This document shows positions 52,439 to 61,823 of a stretch of 64,000 nt of DNA, piece by piece. Below the pieces are notes generated by a model that did not search any database, was not told the origin of the DNA, and worked only from the letters and a program-made list of their open reading frames with translations. Each line of letters opens with the position of its first letter. The first letter of the stretch is position 1. The stretch is from Rhizobium favelukesii (lineage in GTDB: Bacteria; Pseudomonadota; Alphaproteobacteria; Rhizobiales; Rhizobiaceae): the NCBI RefSeq assembly GCF_000577275.2, contig NZ_HG916852.1, forward strand, positions 1,925,001 through 1,989,000. Direction: 5' to 3'. Made by a program: the position numbers and the translations under genes.

Positions 52439-53956
52439 GTGAGCCGTCAGATTCACGATCTTTTCATCATCGGCGGTGGCATCAACGGCTGCGGGATCGC
52501 GCGTGATGCGATTGGGCGCGGCTATACGGTCGCGCTTGCGGAGATGAACGATTTCGCGTCCGGCACGTCCTCCGGCGCGACCAAGCTCATCCATGGGGGC
52601 TTGCGATATCTCGAACATTACGAGTTTCGTCTGGTGCGCGAGTCGCTGATGGAGCGCGAAGTGCTCTGGGCGATGGCGCCGCACATTATCTGGCCGATGC
52701 GCTTCGTACTGCCCTATCACAAGGGCGGCATCCGACCGGCATGGCTGATCCGCGTCGGGCTGTTTCTTTACGACCATCTCGGCGGCCGCAAGCTATTGCC
52801 GCCGACCGCCGTTCTCGACATGCGTCGGGATCCGGCTGCTAAGCCGTTGAAGGCGCTCTTCACGAAGGCATTCGAGTATTCGGACGGTTGGGTCGACGAT
52901 GCACGCATGGTTGTGTTGAACGCGAGGGATGCCGCCGACCGCGGCGCGCTGATCATGCCGAGAACGAAGGTGGTGTCGGCGCGGCGCGAGAACGGTCTAT
53001 GGTCGATCGAGACGATCGACACCGTTAGCGGGCAGGCGAACAGTTTTCAGGCGCGGATGCTGGTGAATGCAGCCGGTCCCTGGGTCGATCACGTCATTCG
53101 CGCGGCCTTCGGGCAGAACGAGGCTCACCATGTACGGCTCGTCCAGGGCAGCCATATCGTGGTGAAGAAGAAGTTCAACGATCCGCGTGCCTATTTCTTC
53201 CAGAACCCAGACAACCGCATCATCTTCGCGATCCCCTACGAGCAGGACTTCACACTGATCGGTACCACCGACCGCGACTACTCGGCCGATCCAAAGGATG
53301 TGAAAATTTCCGAAGAAGAAACGGCGTATCTCTGCAACGCGGCGAGCGAGTATTTCAAGGAGCCGGTGCGGCAGGAAGACATCGTCTGGACCTATTCGGC
53401 CGTGCGGCCGCTGTTTGATGACGGCGCTTCCAAGGCACAGGAGGCAACCCGCGACTACGTGCTGAAAATCGAAGGCGAGGGTGAAAGTGCGCCGCTCCTC
53501 AACGTCTTCGGCGGCAAACTCACGACCTATCGGCGGCTTTCCGAGCATGCGCTGGAAAAAATCGCTGCGGCGATCGGTGCCAAAGGCGCGCCGTGGACAG
53601 CGAAAAGCCATCTGCCGGGCGGCGATTTCGCAGCAACCGGCTATGAGGCTGAAGTCGCGAAACTGAGGGGCCGCTATCCGTTCCTGGCCGACCGGCACGC
53701 GCGCCGACTGGTGCGCCGCTACGGCACGAAGGCGTCGGTTCTTCTTGGACGGGCGACCAACACCGAGGACCTCGGACGCTGTTTCGGTGGCGATCTCTAC
53801 GAAGCAGAGGTTCGCTATCTCATCGATCACGAATGGGCCAGACGCGCAGATGATGTGCTGTGGCGAAGAACGAAGGACGGCCTGCGTCTAACCAAGGAAC
53901 AGGCTGCGCTATTGGAGGAGTACATGGCCGCGCGACCGGCACAGATGGCTGGTTGA
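52439..53956 (+). CDS. glpD: Aerobic glycerol-3-phosphate dehydrogenase
   Basis: 505 residues from GTG 52439; GGAGGGGG lies 3-6 bases before it, whereas ATG 52391 has none. FAD site DLFIIGGGINGCGIARDAIG, then GTSSGATKLIHGGLRYLEHY, a family signature. Substrate-domain segments TFSAVRPLF-like WTYSAVRPLFDD and NVFGGKLTTYRRLSEHALEK. Membrane-associated enzyme passing electrons to quinone, glycerol-3-phosphate to DHAP. First gene of the glycerol operon. No glpR follows it here. Confidence 0.95.
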   Translation: MSRQIHDLFIIGGGINGCGIARDAIGRGYTVALAEMNDFASGTSSGATKLIHGGLRYLEHYEFRLVRESLMEREVLWAMAPHIIWPMRFVLPYHKGGIRPAWLIRVGLFLYDHLGGRKLLPPTAVLDMRRDPAAKPLKALFTKAFEYSDGWVDDARMVVLNARDAADRGALIMPRTKVVSARRENGLWSIETIDTVSGQANSFQARMLVNAAGPWVDHVIRAAFGQNEAHHVRLVQGSHIVVKKKFNDPRAYFFQNPDNRIIFAIPYEQDFTLIGTTDRDYSADPKDVKISEEETAYLCNAASEYFKEPVRQEDIVWTYSAVRPLFDDGASKAQEATRDYVLKIEGEGESAPLLNVFGGKLTTYRRLSEHALEKIAAAIGAKGAPWTAKSHLPGGDFAATGYEAEVAKLRGRYPFLADRHARRLVRRYGTKASVLLGRATNTEDLGRCFGGDLYEAEVRYLIDHEWARRADDVLWRRTKDGLRLTKEQAALLEEYMAARPAQMAG

Positions 53957-53997
53957 AGCGGTAATGTCCCCGCTGTTGAGGAGGCACGGGAACCGGA

Positions 53998-55074
53998 ATG
54001 CTTGAATTGCGGAACGCCGCAAAGATGGTGGGCGGGGAGTATCATATCCACGCGACCAGTCTTGCGTTTGAAAAAGGCACGCTGAATGTGCTGCTGGGGC
54101 CGACGCTGTCCGGCAAGACGTCGCTGATGCGGCTGATGGCCGGGCTCGATCGTCCGACGAGTGGTTCCGTCCATTTCGACGGCGCGGATGTGACCGGCAT
54201 GGCGGTGCAGAAGCGCAATGTCGCGATGGTCTACCAGCAGTTCATCAACTATCCGGCGCTGACGGTGTACGAGAACATCGCCTCGCCGATGCGGATTGCC
54301 GGCAAGAATGTGGCGACGATCGACCGGGAAGTGCGCAAGGCCGCCGATCTGCTGCGCCTCACGCCCTATCTGGACCGGACGCCGCTCAATCTCTCCGGCG
54401 GCCAGCAGCAGCGCACGGCGCTTGCGCGCGCCCTCGTCAAAAATGCCAGCCTGGTGCTGATGGACGAGCCGCTCGCAAACCTCGACTACAAGTTGCGCGA
54501 GGAACTGCGGGCCGAGCTACCGAAGATTTTTGCGCAATCCGGCGCGATCTTCGTTTATGCCACGACGGAGCCCTCCGAAGCGCTTCTGCTCGGCGGCAAC
54601 ACGGCGACCCTTTCGGAAGGTCGTGTGACCCAGTTCGGACCGACCATTTCAGTCTATCGAAACCCGTTCGATCTTGTCACGGCAAAGACCTTTGCCGATC
54701 CGCCGCTCAATTTCATTGATGTCGTAAAGGCTGGTGGAGTGTTCCAAAGGAAGGATGCGACGATGCTTCCGGTGCCTGCACATCTGGCCGCAATGGCCGA
54801 TGGTCCGGTCACCATTGCCTTCCATCCGCATCACCTCGGTCTTTCGCTGCAAACCCCGGCCGCCGCAAGGCTGCAGGCTCGCACACAGATCTCGGAAATT
54901 ACCGGGTCGGAGAGCTTCGTGCACCTGGATTTCGATGGCGTGCGCTGGGTCATGCTCGCCCACGGTATTCACAACATTGATCCCGACACCGAGGTCGACG
55001 TGTACCTCGACACGCGTCATGTCATGGCTTTTGGCACCGACGGTCGCGCTATCGCAACTGGCGCAAAGGCGTAA
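53998..55074 (+). CDS. glpS: Glycerol ABC transporter ATPase GlpS
   Basis: 358 residues. Walker A variant GPTLSGKT (residues 34-41), intact signature LSGGQ (132-136), Walker B LVLMDEPLANLD. The H-loop is altered: YATTEPSEAL where VTHDQ-type is usual, with Thr190 in place of the switch His. C-terminal TOBE-like part with VTIAFHPHHLGLSL. Works as a heterodimer with GlpT, whose defects are complementary. Confidence 0.85.
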   Translation: MLELRNAAKMVGGEYHIHATSLAFEKGTLNVLLGPTLSGKTSLMRLMAGLDRPTSGSVHFDGADVTGMAVQKRNVAMVYQQFINYPALTVYENIASPMRIAGKNVATIDREVRKAADLLRLTPYLDRTPLNLSGGQQQRTALARALVKNASLVLMDEPLANLDYKLREELRAELPKIFAQSGAIFVYATTEPSEALLLGGNTATLSEGRVTQFGPTISVYRNPFDLVTAKTFADPPLNFIDVVKAGGVFQRKDATMLPVPAHLAAMADGPVTIAFHPHHLGLSLQTPAAARLQARTQISEITGSESFVHLDFDGVRWVMLAHGIHNIDPDTEVDVYLDTRHVMAFGTDGRAIATGAKA

Positions 55075-55085
55075 GGGAGAAGGAC

Positions 55086-56156
55086 ATGGCACGCATCACG
55101 CTCGACCACATCCGCCACGCCTACGGACCGAACCCGAAGTCGGACACGGACTACGCGCTTCGCGAAGTCGATCACGAATGGAGGGACGGCGGCGCCTACG
55201 CGCTCCTCGGACCATCCGGCTGCGGAAAGACAACACTGCTCAACATCATTTCCGGCCTGCTGCAGCCATCGCATGGCCGCATCCTCTTCGACGGAAACGA
55301 TGTGACGAACCTTTCGACACAGGCGCGCAACATCGCGCAGGTGTTCCAGTTCCCGGTCATCTACGACACGATGACCGTCTACGACAATCTGGCCTTTCCG
55401 TTGCGCAATCGTGGCGTCGCCGAACCGGACGTCGACCGCCGCGTTCGTGACATTCTCGAGATGATCGACCTCGGGGGTATGGCCAAACGCAAGGCGCAGG
55501 GCCTGACCGCCGACCAGAAGCAGAAGATTTCGCTCGGTCGCGGCCTGGTGCGCAACGACGTCAACGCCATCCTGTTCGACGAGCCTTTGACCGTTATCGA
55601 CCCGCACATGAAGTGGGTGCTGCGTTCGCAGCTGAAGCGGCTGCACAAACAGTTCGGTTTCACCATGGTCTACGTGACCCACGACCAGACGGAGGCGCTG
55701 ACCTTCGCTGACAAGGTCGTCGTTATGTACGAGGGGGAAATCGTCCAGATCGGCACGCCGGCAGAGCTTTTCGAGCGGCCGAGTCACACGTTCGTCGGCT
55801 ACTTCATCGGCTCACCGGGCATGAATGTCCTGCCGGTCCAGTTGCAGGGTAACGCGGTCCGTATCGGCAGCGAGACATTGTCATTGGACTATGCGCCGCA
55901 AACGGCCGCTGGTGCAAAGACCGAGTTGGGCATCCGTCCGGAGTTCATCAATCTCGGCCGCGAGGGGATGCCGGTCACCGTCAACAGGGTCGAGGACATT
56001 GGACGGCAGAAGGTCGTGCGGGCCACCTTTGCCGGTCAACCGATCGCCATCGTCGTGACGGAGGACTCCGAAATCCCGACCGATGCGCGGGTGACCTTCG
56101 ATCCGGATGCAATCAACATTTATGCCAATTCCTGGCGCGTCGGCAGGGAGGGCTGA
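55086..56156 (+). CDS. glpT: Glycerol ABC transporter ATPase GlpT
   Basis: 356 residues, 11 bases after glpS, GGGAGAAGG ribosome site. Canonical Walker A GPSGCGKTT (residues 42-50), Walker B ILFDEPLTVID, H-loop YVTHDQTEALTF with His199. The signature is degenerate: LTADQ (140-144) followed by KQK instead of LSGGQ-x-QR. Should form one canonical ATP site with the GlpS signature. Not to be confused with the E. coli antiporter also called GlpT. Confidence 0.85.
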   Translation: MARITLDHIRHAYGPNPKSDTDYALREVDHEWRDGGAYALLGPSGCGKTTLLNIISGLLQPSHGRILFDGNDVTNLSTQARNIAQVFQFPVIYDTMTVYDNLAFPLRNRGVAEPDVDRRVRDILEMIDLGGMAKRKAQGLTADQKQKISLGRGLVRNDVNAILFDEPLTVIDPHMKWVLRSQLKRLHKQFGFTMVYVTHDQTEALTFADKVVVMYEGEIVQIGTPAELFERPSHTFVGYFIGSPGMNVLPVQLQGNAVRIGSETLSLDYAPQTAAGAKTELGIRPEFINLGREGMPVTVNRVEDIGRQKVVRATFAGQPIAIVVTEDSEIPTDARVTFDPDAINIYANSWRVGREG

Positions 56157-56158
56157 GC

Positions 56159-57025
56159 ATGGAAAAGACCTGGAACAACAAAGCCTGGTTTCTGGTTCTA
56201 CCAGTTCTGGTCCTGGTTGCCTTCTCAGCCGTCATTCCGCTGATGACCGTTGTGAACTACTCGGTGCAGGACACATTCGGGAACAACGAGTTCTTCTGGG
56301 CGGGTACGGACTGGTTTGTGCAGACGCTTCATTCCGACCGCTTCTGGGCGGCATTGCAGCGCAATCTCGCCTTCTCGCTGATCATTCTGGCGTTGCAAAT
56401 CCCGCTTGGCATCTTCATCGCGCTGAACATGCCGAAGAAGGGGCTCGGCGTGCCGGTCTGCCTCGTGCTGATGGCGCTGCCGCTGCTCATCCCATGGAAC
56501 GTGGTCGGTACGATCTGGCAGGTTTTCGGTCGTGTCGACATCGGCCTGCTCGGACATACGCTGGAAGCACTGGGGTTTGACTACAACTATGTCCGTGACC
56601 CGATCGATGCGTGGATCACCATCATCGTTATGGACGTCTGGCATTGGACAAGCCTTGTCGTCCTGCTCTGCTATGCCGGCCTCGTGTCGATCCCGGATGC
56701 CTATTATCAGGCGGCGAAGATCGACGGCGCGTCGCGCTGGTCCGTCTTCCGCTATATCCAGCTGCCGAAGATGAAGCGGGTGCTTCTGATCGCCGTGCTG
56801 TTGCGCTTCATGGACAGTTTCATGATCTATACCGAGCCTTTCGTCGTCACCGGCGGCGGTCCCGGCAACTCGACCACGTTCCTGTCGATCGACCTCGTGA
56901 AAATGGCCGTCGGCCAGTTCGACCTCGGTCCGGCAGCGGCAATGTCGATCATCTACTTCCTGATCATCCTGCTACTCTCATGGATCTTCTACACCGTGAT
57001 GACCAGCGGCGACGAGAACGCGTGA
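56159..57025 (+). CDS. glpP: Glycerol ABC transporter permease GlpP
   Basis: 288 residues, 2 bases after glpT. Six membrane segments (AWFLVLPVLVLVAFSAVIPL; LAFSLIILALQIPLGIFIAL), EAA loop YYQAAKIDGASRWSVFRYIQ. MalF-type inner-membrane permease partner of GlpQ. Confidence 0.85.
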   Translation: MEKTWNNKAWFLVLPVLVLVAFSAVIPLMTVVNYSVQDTFGNNEFFWAGTDWFVQTLHSDRFWAALQRNLAFSLIILALQIPLGIFIALNMPKKGLGVPVCLVLMALPLLIPWNVVGTIWQVFGRVDIGLLGHTLEALGFDYNYVRDPIDAWITIIVMDVWHWTSLVVLLCYAGLVSIPDAYYQAAKIDGASRWSVFRYIQLPKMKRVLLIAVLLRFMDSFMIYTEPFVVTGGGPGNSTTFLSIDLVKMAVGQFDLGPAAAMSIIYFLIILLLSWIFYTVMTSGDENA

Positions 57026-57039
57026 GAAAGGAGAGGACC

Positions 57040-57882
57040 ATGGATCAGACAATGAAATACAAGCCTGCGAAATACAAGCCAGCGGGCAACTTCTCCTGGG
57101 TCGTTTCGACGATCTACATCATCTTCCTGCTGCTGCCGATCTACTGGCTGATCAACATGAGCTTCAAGGAAAATGCCGAGATCACCGGCACCTTCTCGCT
57201 CTGGCCGCTTAACCCGACGCTCAGAAACTACACAGTTATCTTCACCGATCCGTCCTGGTACAACGGCTACATCAATTCGATCACCTATGTCGCCATGAAC
57301 ACAGTGATCTCGGTGCTGGCGGCGCTGCCTGCGGCCTATGCCTTCTCGCGCTACCGGTTCCTCGGCGACAAGCATCTATTCTTCTGGCTGCTGACGAACC
57401 GGATGGCGCCGCCGGCCGTCTTCGCGCTGCCGTTCTTCCAGCTCTACTCCGCCTTTGGCCTCATCGACACGCACATAGCGGTGGCGCTCGCCCACTGCCT
57501 GTTCAACGTGCCGCTGGCGGTCTGGATCCTCGAAGGCTTCATGTCGGGCGTGCCGAAGGAGATCGACGAGACGGCCTATATCGACGGCTACTCGTTCCCG
57601 CGCTTCTTCATCCGGATCTTCATGCCACTTGTGGCTTCAGGCATCGGCGTGGCCGCCTTCTTCTGCTTCATGTTCTCGTGGGTGGAACTGCTGCTGGCCC
57701 GCACGCTGACGACGACGGCGGCCAAGCCAATCTCGGCGATCATGACGCGAACGGTGTCTGCCTCGGGCATGGACTGGGGCGTGCTGGCGGCAGCCGGCGT
57801 GCTCACCATCATTCCCGGCGCGCTCGTCATCTACTTCGTACGCAACTACATCGCCAAGGGCTTCGCGCTCGGTCGCGTCTGA
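57040..57882 (+). CDS. glpQ: Glycerol ABC transporter permease GlpQ
   Basis: 280 residues from ATG 57040 behind GGAGAGGACC. Six membrane segments (WVVSTIYIIFLLLPIYWLIN; TVISVLAALPAAYAFSRYRF), EAA loop DETAYIDGYSFPRFFIRIFM. MalG-type. A much longer frame to 56611 is the glpP shadow. Confidence 0.85.
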   Translation: MDQTMKYKPAKYKPAGNFSWVVSTIYIIFLLLPIYWLINMSFKENAEITGTFSLWPLNPTLRNYTVIFTDPSWYNGYINSITYVAMNTVISVLAALPAAYAFSRYRFLGDKHLFFWLLTNRMAPPAVFALPFFQLYSAFGLIDTHIAVALAHCLFNVPLAVWILEGFMSGVPKEIDETAYIDGYSFPRFFIRIFMPLVASGIGVAAFFCFMFSWVELLLARTLTTTAAKPISAIMTRTVSASGMDWGVLAAAGVLTIIPGALVIYFVRNYIAKGFALGRV

Positions 57883-57898
57883 CAAGGGAGGACCACTC

Positions 57899-58180
57899 AT
57901 GCATTTTTCCTGGATGGCGTGGACGCTGCCGACAGCATTGTTTTTCCTGACGATTCTCATGCTGCTGGTCGGCATGAGCGTCTGGGAGTATCTCGCGCCA
58001 GGCGGTTCGCCGCGTGTGGGAATCCTCAGGTTTGAAACCACGCGAGGAGACCGGCTCTTCGTATCGCTGCTTGGCGCAGCGTTCATTCAACTCGCATGGC
58101 TGGGTCTTGTTGGACCCAACCTGTGGTGGGCTCTTGCCATTTCCGTAGTCTACGCCATCGGCGTCTTCCGCTACGTGTGA
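57899..58180 (+). CDS. glpU: DUF2160 membrane protein GlpU
   Basis: 93 residues, two or three membrane helices (TALFFLTILMLLVGMSVWEY; LLGAAFIQLAWLGLVGPNLW; ISVVYAIGVFRYV) with the central PRVGILRFETTRGDRLF. This small DUF2160 protein accompanies the rhizobial glycerol transporter. Role not established; may stabilise the permease. GGGAGG ribosome site. Confidence 0.8.
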   Translation: MHFSWMAWTLPTALFFLTILMLLVGMSVWEYLAPGGSPRVGILRFETTRGDRLFVSLLGAAFIQLAWLGLVGPNLWWALAISVVYAIGVFRYV

Positions 58181-58258
58181 CGGCAGGGAAAGACAGATGG
58201 CCGGGGGCACTGGCCGCCTGAAACGTGAAGACTGCAATCGCAACCCTGGGAGGATATT

Positions 58259-59983
58259 ATGCGAAAGCATTTACTAGCGACAACAGCAAACATGTTGCTG
58301 GCCATGGCGGGCTCCGCCTATGCCGGCATGGATGAGGCGAAAACCTTTCTGGACAAGGAAGTCGGCGAACTCTCGACGCTTTCCCGCGCCGACCAGGAAA
58401 AGGAAATGCAGTGGTTCGTCGATGCGGCAAAGCCTTTTGCCGGCATGGACATCAAGGTTGTTTCCGAAACGCTGACGACTCACGAATATGAATCGAAGGT
58501 TCTGGCGCCTGCCTTCACGGCGATCACCGGCATTAAGATCACCCACGACCTGATCGGCGAAGGCGACGTCGTCGAAAAGCTGCAGACACAGATGCAGTCG
58601 GGCGAAAACATCTACGACGCCTATGTCAACGACTCGGACCTGATCGGTACGCATTGGCGCTACCAGCAGGCCCGCTCGCTGACCGACTGGATGGAGAAGG
58701 AAGGCAAGGACGTCACCAATCCTGGCCTCGACATCAATGACTTTATCGGCACCAAGTTCACGACGGCACCTGATAAGAAGCTCTACCAGCTTCCCGACCA
58801 GCAGTTCGCGAACCTCTACTGGTTCCGTTACGACTGGTTCAACGACGAGAAGAACAAGGCCGACTTCAAGGCGAAGTACGGCTACGATCTCGGCGTTCCG
58901 GTCAACTGGTCCGCTTATGAGGACATTGCCGAATTCTTCACCGGCCGTGACGTAGGCGGCAAGAAGGTCTTCGGCCATATGGATTATGGCAAGAAGGATC
59001 CGTCGCTCGGATGGCGCTTCACCGACGCCTGGCTCTCGATGGCCGGCAACGGCGACAAGGGTCTTCCGAACGGCCTTCCGGTCGACGAGTGGGGCATCAA
59101 GGTCGATGAGAACTCCCGTCCCGTCGGCTCGTGCGTCGCGCGCGGTGGTGACACCAACGGCCCGGCCTCTGTCTATGCGATCCAGAAGTATCTGGATTGG
59201 TTGAAGGCCTATGCACCGCCGGCAGCGCAGGGTATGAACTTCTCCGAATCCGGCCCCGTTCCGGCGCAAGGTGAAGTGGCCCAGCAGATCTTCTGGTACA
59301 CCGCGTTCACGGCCGATGCCGTCAAGCCCGGCCTGCCAGTGGTCAACGAGGACGGCACGCCGAAATGGCGCATGGCACCGAGCCCGCACGGCGTCTACTG
59401 GAAGGACGGCATGAAGCTCGGCTATCAGGACGTCGGTTCCTGGACGCTGATGAAGTCGACACCTGACGATCGCGCCAAGGCTGCGTGGCTATACGCGCAG
59501 TTCGTGACCTCGAAGACGGTGGACGTCAAGAAGAGCCATGTTGGTCTCACCTTCATCCGCGAATCCACCATCCGCGACAAGAGCTTCACGGAACGTGCTC
59601 CCAAGCTCGGCGGTCTGATCGAGTTCTACCGCTCGCCGGCCCGCGTCCAGTGGTCGCCGACCGGCACCAACGTTCCTGACTATCCGAAGCTGGCACAGCT
59701 CTGGTGGCAGGCCGTCGGCGATGCATCTTCGGGTGCGAAGACCGCGCAGGAAGCCATGGATTCGCTTTGCGCAGAGCAGGAAAAGGTCCTGCAACGCCTG
59801 GAGCGCGCCAAGGTGCAGGGCGATATCGGTCCGAAGCTCGCCGAAGAGCATGATCTCGAATACTGGAACAAGGACGCGGTCGCCAAGGGCAACCTCGCTC
59901 CCCAGTTGAAGATCGAGAATGAGAAGGAAAAGCCGGTTACCGTCAATTACGACGAACTGGTCAAGAGCTGGCAGTCCAACTGA
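58259..59983 (+). CDS. glpV: Glycerol ABC transporter substrate-binding protein GlpV
   Basis: 574 residues, larger than most CUT1 binding proteins. Signal peptide MRKHLLATTANMLLAMAGSA ending AYAG. VSETLTTHEYESKVLAPAFT, DAYVNDSDLIGTHWRYQQ and GVPVNWSAYEDIAEFFTGRD identify the glycerol-type binding protein. Periplasmic. GGGAGG precedes the ATG. Followed by two hairpins. Confidence 0.85.
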   Translation: MRKHLLATTANMLLAMAGSAYAGMDEAKTFLDKEVGELSTLSRADQEKEMQWFVDAAKPFAGMDIKVVSETLTTHEYESKVLAPAFTAITGIKITHDLIGEGDVVEKLQTQMQSGENIYDAYVNDSDLIGTHWRYQQARSLTDWMEKEGKDVTNPGLDINDFIGTKFTTAPDKKLYQLPDQQFANLYWFRYDWFNDEKNKADFKAKYGYDLGVPVNWSAYEDIAEFFTGRDVGGKKVFGHMDYGKKDPSLGWRFTDAWLSMAGNGDKGLPNGLPVDEWGIKVDENSRPVGSCVARGGDTNGPASVYAIQKYLDWLKAYAPPAAQGMNFSESGPVPAQGEVAQQIFWYTAFTADAVKPGLPVVNEDGTPKWRMAPSPHGVYWKDGMKLGYQDVGSWTLMKSTPDDRAKAAWLYAQFVTSKTVDVKKSHVGLTFIRESTIRDKSFTERAPKLGGLIEFYRSPARVQWSPTGTNVPDYPKLAQLWWQAVGDASSGAKTAQEAMDSLCAEQEKVLQRLERAKVQGDIGPKLAEEHDLEYWNKDAVAKGNLAPQLKIENEKEKPVTVNYDELVKSWQSN

Positions 59984-59993
59984 TCAGCGGCAT

Positions 59994-60052
59994 TTGGTCG
60001 GGTACGAGGCCCGACCAATAGCAATGCCGACGGCGCGCAAACGCCGTCGGCA
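59994..60052 (+). terminator. Tandem hairpins between glpV and glpK
   Basis: First: TTGGTCGGG (59994-60002) with CCCGACCAA (60010-60018). Second: TGCCGACGGCG (60025-60035) with CGCCGTCGGCA (60042-60052), loop CGCAAA. No T-run after either, so they more likely protect the glpV transcript end or give partial termination than full stop. Confidence 0.65.
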
Positions 60053-60133
60053 CCAACCACCCCATGGAATGACCTATCGTATGAGCTGGCGCATTCGCGG
60101 CGGCGAGGCGAACTGTTGCGCCCGGAGAAGACA

Positions 60134-61651
60134 ATGAGCGGCCATATTCTCGCGATCGACCAGGGCACGACGTCCTCGCGCGCGATCGTCTTCGACGCCG
60201 GGATGAAGATGATCTCTTCTGCGCAGGAAGAGATCAAGCAATCCTATCCCCAACCAGGTTGGGTCGAGCATGACCCGGACGAGATCTGGACCACGGTGGT
60301 CAATACGGCACGGAAAGCTTTGGCAAACGCCAACGTTCCAGTGGCCGATATCGCCGCGATCGGTATCACCAACCAGCGTGAGACGACCGTTGTCTGGGAG
60401 CGAAAGTCGGGCAGGGCGCTCTACAAGGCAATCGTATGGCAGGATCGGCGCACGGCCGAGGTCTGCGACAGTCTCAAGGCTGACGGTTACGAGAAGCTCT
60501 TCAGCGCTAAGACGGGTCTGCTACTGGACCCTTATTTTTCCGGAACGAAACTGCGCTGGCTGCTCGACAATGTCGACGGATTGCGGGAGCGTGCCGAGGC
60601 TGGCGAGGTGTGTTTCGGTACTGTCGACAGCTGGCTTATCTTCAATCTGACCGGCGGACGCGTTCATGCCACGGATGCCACCAACGCGTCGCGAACGCTG
60701 CTTTTCAATATAACGGAGGGCCGGTGGGACGACGAGCTTCTTGGCCTCCTCAGGATCCCGGCAGCCATGCTTCCGGAGGTCAAGGACTGCGCGGACGATT
60801 TCGGCGTCACCGATCGCGATGTCTTCGGGGCAGCCATCCCAATCCTCGGTGTTGCCGGCGACCAGCAGGCGGCCACTATCGGCAATGCCTGCTTCAAGCC
60901 CGGCATGATGAAATCGACCTATGGGACAGGCTGCTTTGCCCTGCTGAACACAGGGCGTGACTGCGTGGCATCCAGCAACCGGATGATTACGACGATCGCC
61001 TATCGGCTCGGCGGCAAGACGACCTATGCGCTGGAAGGCTCGATTTTCATCGCCGGTGCAGCCGTGCAATGGCTCCGCGACGGCCTTGGCCTTATTTCAC
61101 AGGCATCGGAGAGCGGCACCCTGGCGACGCGAGCCGATCCCAATCAGCAGGTCTATGTGGTACCTGCCTTTACGGGGCTCGGCGCTCCTTATTGGGATCC
61201 AGAGGCGCGGGGTGCGATTTTCGGCTTAACCCGAAACAGCGGCCCGGCCGAATTGGCGCATGCGGTACTCGAATCCGTGGCCTACCAGACACTCGATCTG
61301 CTGATCGCGATGCGGAAGGATTGGGGCGGCCATCACATCGAGACGGTCCTGCGCGTCGATGGCGGTATGGCCGCCAGTTCCGACTGGACGATGCAGCGTC
61401 TTGCCGATGTGGTCGGCAATCCAGTGGACCGGTCCGCTGTTCTGGAGACAACGGCGCTGGGCGCGGCCTGGCTCGCGGGTTCGAGAGCGGCGGTCTGGCC
61501 GGACCACGAGCAATTCGGAAAGGCCTGGGCTTGCAACAGGCGGTTCCAGCCCTCGATGGAGGAGGCCGAGCGGCAGACGAAGATCGCCGGTTGGCGCAAT
61601 GCCGTGTCGCGCACGCTATCCGGCGCGCAATACGGCAATCCGCTGGCCTGA
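60134..61651 (+). CDS. glpK: Glycerol kinase
   Basis: 505 residues from ATG 60134 (GGAG 8 bases upstream). [19 protein letters not shown] phosphate loop, [33 protein letters not shown] signatures [15 protein letters not shown] and [19 protein letters not shown]. Phosphorylates glycerol to glycerol-3-phosphate for GlpD. Completes the uptake-kinase-dehydrogenase operon. Confidence 0.95.
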   Translation: MSGHILAIDQGTTSSRAIVFDAGMKMISSAQEEIKQSYPQPGWVEHDPDEIWTTVVNTARKALANANVPVADIAAIGITNQRETTVVWERKSGRALYKAIVWQDRRTAEVCDSLKADGYEKLFSAKTGLLLDPYFSGTKLRWLLDNVDGLRERAEAGEVCFGTVDSWLIFNLTGGRVHATDATNASRTLLFNITEGRWDDELLGLLRIPAAMLPEVKDCADDFGVTDRDVFGAAIPILGVAGDQQAATIGNACFKPGMMKSTYGTGCFALLNTGRDCVASSNRMITTIAYRLGGKTTYALEGSIFIAGAAVQWLRDGLGLISQASESGTLATRADPNQQVYVVPAFTGLGAPYWDPEARGAIFGLTRNSGPAELAHAVLESVAYQTLDLLIAMRKDWGGHHIETVLRVDGGMAASSDWTMQRLADVVGNPVDRSAVLETTALGAAWLAGSRAAVWPDHEQFGKAWACNRRFQPSMEEAERQTKIAGWRNAVSRTLSGAQYGNPLA

Positions 61652-61823
61652 ACCGCTCAATGTATGCTCGCCCTTTAGAGGCGGCTGCGATGCCTCGTCT
61701 TCAAGCGTTCAGGTGACTGTCAGAAAATCCGGCCATGGCTGGCGAATATTATCGGCGGCCATGAACTACCTATGATCCAATCCTGGTTCCGTCGACGCCA
61801 AATCTGGACGCGGAGACGACCAA

